DNA of 24,369 nucleotides from CAYGLV01 sp964351025. GTDB taxonomy: Bacteria > Actinomycetota > Thermoleophilia > Gaiellales > Gaiellaceae. Shown in pieces: positions 22,287 through 24,369 of the stretch. Made by a program: the position numbers and the translations under genes. Within the stretch, counting starts at the first letter, position 1, and every line of letters begins with the position of its first letter. The notes beneath the pieces are model-generated. The model did no database searches, had not been told where the DNA came from, and saw only the letters and a list, made by a program, of their open reading frames with translations. The stretch is taken from positions 1 through 24,369 of the forward strand of contig CAYGLV010000038.1 of assembly GCA_964351025.1 (NCBI GenBank), read 5' to 3'.

Positions 22287-23675
22287 TTACCGGGGTTCTG
22301 CCGCGTCCCTTGATCGGCGACCGATCAGCACTGGCGTGGCGAGAGCTGTCCCGATCAGCAGAGTCGCCACCGTTCGATTCGACGTATTGAACAGGTTGTT
22401 CTCCAGCGGCCGGACTGTGATCCAGTAGATCAGTACAAGGCCGACGAACGAAAGCAAGAGCCACGCCAGTGCAAAGGCCGCCGCGGCGAAGTTGCGCCGA
22501 AGCGCGGCGACGGCGAGGCCGCCGCCGAACAGCGGCAGCAGAAGTCCCCAACTGCCCGTGTTCGTGAGCTGGTGCAACAACTCTGTCGTGACCGGCTCGA
22601 CGCGGTACCAGGTGTCCGCCAGGTAAGATCGGTTGAAGAGATTCGAAAGCTCGTAGTCAGGGTGTCGTAGGCCGTTGGTCGTCACGAAGAGACGCCAGGG
22701 GAGGACGGCGACAATGACGGCGGCAGCGACGAACACTCCCCGCACCAGCTGTTGCCGCTGCGAACACGTGAGGGCGAGCAGCGGTACGAGAGCGGCTGCC
22801 GCGAAGAGCGTACCTTCGGATTTCGTCAGCGCTCCGGCGGCAAGGAAGATCGCAGCCGCCACGAGCAACCAGTCGGCTCGGGTGCTCAGCCATCCCGCGA
22901 TTGCGGCAATGCCGAGTGCGACGAAGAACGCAAGCGGTATGTCAGCGAAGTTCGTCCCCAGCTGCGCGAAAACGGCGGGCGCGGTGAGGATCGCCAAGAT
23001 CGTCGTCCCAGCGACCAACGGGTGGGATGCGGGCCGGAGGACGACCCACGCGGCGCCGACGAATCCGAAGGCGAGGAGACCGAGCTGGACGTGCAACAGC
23101 ACAGGGTCGAATGCTCCGATGGCGCGAAATCCGATCGCCTCCAGCGAGGGCAGCAACAGCGGATGGGTCGGCGCATCGTAGACCGGGTTCGCGAAGACGC
23201 GTGCGTCGACTCCGCCAAACTCGTGCAGAGCTCGGGCCTTGGTTGCCCAGATCGCCCAGCCGTCGTATTCGCGGAGCGGGCGAACGAGGTACGCGTGGGT
23301 GGCCCTGGTGGCGAGTACGAGCGCAAGCGACAGTGCGATCAGCCCAGTTGCCACCGAGATGCGCTCTACGCGGGCCGGAGATCCCGGCGCGCGACTCAGA
23401 TGCACTTGGGAGCGCGAATCGAGAAGACGGAGAACGCCACCCAAGGCGGAGGCAACGGCGAGGACAGCCACTTCCACGAGTCCCAGAGGCACCTGAACGA
23501 GCTCCAATGCCGCATCAGCTGTTCCGAGTATTGCGATGCCGACCATGAAGGAGAGAGGCCAGCGGTCGCGGAGCTCAGACCACGACCGGGCGATGCGCAA
23601 GAGAGGCAGCAATCCCAGCCCGAAGGCGAACACGAACACGTTCAGCAGTATCAGGCGAGCGATGTCGGCGTTCAT
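22287..23675 (-). CDS. GT-C-like membrane glycosyltransferase
   Basis: A 462-residue membrane protein with about ten to twelve hydrophobic segments. The loop at about 130-175 contains REYDGWAIWATKARAL (135-150) and YDAPTHPLLLPSLEA (166-180). This acidic-Trp loop followed by a proline-rich turn is typical of GT-C proteins of the GT39/PMT superfamily, with Asp138 as the likely catalytic acid. Later segments include LTKSEGTLFAAAA and an extracytoplasmic C-terminal region. By eye the gene looks less GC-rich at third codon positions than its neighbours. ATG 23675 overlaps the stop of the small upstream protein as ATGA. Longer starts would run through that gene. The substrate is unknown. Confidence 0.75.
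   Translation of the reverse strand: MNADIARLILLNVFVFAFGLGLLPLLRIARSWSELRDRWPLSFMVGIAILGTADAALELVQVPLGLVEVAVLAVASALGGVLRLLDSRSQVHLSRAPGSPARVERISVATGLIALSLALVLATRATHAYLVRPLREYDGWAIWATKARALHEFGGVDARVFANPVYDAPTHPLLLPSLEAIGFRAIGAFDPVLLHVQLGLLAFGFVGAAWVVLRPASHPLVAGTTILAILTAPAVFAQLGTNFADIPLAFFVALGIAAIAGWLSTRADWLLVAAAIFLAAGALTKSEGTLFAAAALVPLLALTCSQRQQLVRGVFVAAAVIVAVLPWRLFVTTNGLRHPDYELSNLFNRSYLADTWYRVEPVTTELLHQLTNTGSWGLLLPLFGGGLAVAALRRNFAAAAFALAWLLLSFVGLVLIYWITVRPLENNLFNTSNRTVATLLIGTALATPVLIGRRSRDAAEPR
22311..22327. repeat. Perfect inverted repeat near the convergent gene ends
   Basis: TGATCGG (22311-22317) and CCGATCA (22321-22327) flank CGA, a 7-base stem with a 3-base loop. It lies 33 bases past the phosphotransferase stop and inside the last codons of the GT-C gene. 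It could stop the plus-strand transcript, but there is no T-run after it. It may also be chance, since the GT-C codons explain the bases. Confidence 0.35.
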
Positions 23676-24151
23676 CGGGCGATTCTCGAGACGAAGAAGA
23701 GCTGAAGCCCTGCGCGGTACTGCTCCTCGAACTGAACACCGAGCAAGCCGGGATCGGCTTCCCACGAAAGGACGACGCTTGCGTCCTCGAGCCGGTCGAC
23801 CTGTGTCGCGGGAAGCAAGTAGTACCTACCGACGGTTGCGACAGCCGTCGGGAGATCAGCAAACTGGCCGAAGCCGCTCTCGAGCACTTGGAAGTAGAAC
23901 CGATCACCTGACCGCAGATAGGCGCGATAGAAATCGAATACAGCCGCTGGGAGGGGCAAGGCATCGAGAGGGGCATGTTCCCGTTCGATCGCCGTGAGCG
24001 CCACGTCACGTGCCCGTTCCCGTCCAAGCCTCGACCAGACGTCTGGGCCATGCACGAATGCCGACGCTCCGGCGAGAGCGATGGCCACCGCCGCTCCGGC
24101 GGCGAAGGTGCGGCAATCCCTTGTTTGAACTCCATCGAACAGGCGTGTCAT
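23672..24151 (-). CDS. Small membrane-anchored protein of unknown function, coupled to GT-C
   Basis: A 159-residue protein I do not recognise. It has one hydrophobic segment at about 14-34 (RTFAAGAAVAIALAGASAFV), then a soluble part of some 120 residues that probably lies outside the membrane. That part has DFYRAYLRSGDRFYFQVLE, ATVGRYYLLPATQVDRLED and SVVLSWEADPGLLGVQFEE, an alpha/beta-looking pattern. ATG 24151 is the only sensible start. Its stop overlaps the GT-C start as ATGA, so the two are made together. A helper or acceptor-binding partner of the GT-C enzyme is the best guess, on context alone. The bases look a little less GC-rich than the neighbours. Confidence 0.75.
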   Translation of the reverse strand: MTRLFDGVQTRDCRTFAAGAAVAIALAGASAFVHGPDVWSRLGRERARDVALTAIEREHAPLDALPLPAAVFDFYRAYLRSGDRFYFQVLESGFGQFADLPTAVATVGRYYLLPATQVDRLEDASVVLSWEADPGLLGVQFEEQYRAGLQLFFVSRIAR

Positions 24152-24164
24152 CGGCGCACGTGAC

Positions 24165-24171
24165 CATACTA
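24165..24171. promoter_or_regulatory. Symmetric divergent -10 element (small membrane protein / partial GT)
   Basis: CATACTA lies in a 25-base gap. The plus strand reads CATACT (24165-24170) and the minus strand TAGTAT (24171-24166). They share the A/T pair in the same geometry as the element at 20739. Predicted starts are 24177, exactly the GTG of the rightward gene, and 24159, eight bases before the ATG of the leftward gene. Confidence 0.55.
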
Positions 24172-24176
24172 GGGAC

Positions 24177-24369
24177 GTGAGAGCCTCAAAGATCCTCGCC
24201 GTCGCGTCGGCGGTCGACCTCGACTACCGCTACGGCTGCACGCCCGCGTGGTGGCAGCTCTGGAAGGGGCTGTACGAGGCCGGGGCGGACCTCATCGTGA
24301 CGCCCTACCGCGGGCGGCCGGTCGAGTCGCCCTGGTGGCGGACGGCCCCGAACCCGACCTACCGGGAAG
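24177..24369 (+). CDS. Start of a probable glycosyltransferase, cut by the window end
   Basis: Only 64 codons are present. The frame opens with GTG at 24177 and reads KILAVASAVDLDYRYGC, then TPAWWQLWKGLYEAGADLIV and TPYRGRPVESPWW. A beta strand followed by a helix with a short Gly turn fits the first Rossmann unit of a GT-B enzyme, and the Trp-rich segment recalls CgeB-like glycosyltransferases. Too little is visible for a firm call. It would have a leaderless mRNA and share a bidirectional promoter with the small membrane protein. Confidence 0.5.
   Translation, partial: MRASKILAVASAVDLDYRYGCTPAWWQLWKGLYEAGADLIVTPYRGRPVESPWWRTAPNPTYRE

Noticed and set aside
23672..24151. The small protein as an exosortase-associated EpsI-like protein
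   Set aside because: Size and a single anchor are similar, but I see no EpsI motif and no exosortase nearby.
1..24369. RNA genes, CRISPR arrays, mobile elements, phage genes, attachment sites
   Set aside because: I found no tRNA-like or repeat-spacer pattern, no transposase or integrase motifs, and almost no intergenic room for them.

Overview
This is one piece of a bacterial cell-surface polysaccharide biosynthesis locus. The DNA is very GC-rich, many genes start with GTG or TTG, the proteins are rich in Ala and Arg, and several genes look leaderless. That points to a high-GC actinobacterium; a Thermoleophilia-type lineage (Solirubrobacterales or Gaiellales) is my guess, and no marker gene in the window settles it. 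I see no tRNA, rRNA, CRISPR array, transposase, integrase or insertion sequence. About 312 of the 24369 bases lie outside genes, so the region is extremely compact.

Layout: nine units alternate in direction. (A, +) 114-4714: secreted GH31 glycosidase, UDP-glucuronate decarboxylase (UDP-xylose synthase), secreted clan GH-A glycosidase. (B, -) 9270-4711: O-antigen-ligase/Wzy-like polymerase, methyltransferase, WbpP-like UDP-sugar 4-epimerase, GT4 glycosyltransferase, cupin. (C, +) 9330-13919: Wzx-like flippase and three GT4 glycosyltransferases. (D, -) 18144-13899: AsnB-type amidotransferase, GT-C membrane glycosyltransferase, GT4. (E, +) 18166-19032: GT2. (F, -) 20728-19029: DPM1/GtrB-like GT2 and a UPF0104/LPG-synthase-type membrane protein. 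(G, +) 20755-22278: polyprenyl glycosylphosphotransferase, the likely initiating enzyme. (H, -) 24151-22287: a small unrecognised membrane-anchored protein and a GT-C protein. (I, +) 24177 onward: start of another probable glycosyltransferase, cut by the window end.

How it may work together (inference from families): the phosphotransferase loads the first sugar-1-phosphate on undecaprenyl phosphate. The GT4 and GT2 enzymes extend it with sugars that include UDP-xylose and a C4-epimerised UDP-HexNAc. The methyltransferase and AsnB-like protein decorate it, Wzx flips it and Wzy polymerises it. The DPM1-like GT2, the UPF0104 protein and the GT-C enzymes look like a second branch that adds sugars from polyprenyl-phosphate donors outside the membrane. 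The two secreted glycosidases could trim the product.

The most distinctive feature is the wiring. Genes within units are coupled by 1-14 base overlaps. Convergent units meet stop-on-stop, twice sharing one CTAG. Divergent units are separated by only 21-59 bases, and most of these gaps hold a symmetric -10-like element that could fire both ways and give leaderless or nearly leaderless mRNAs.
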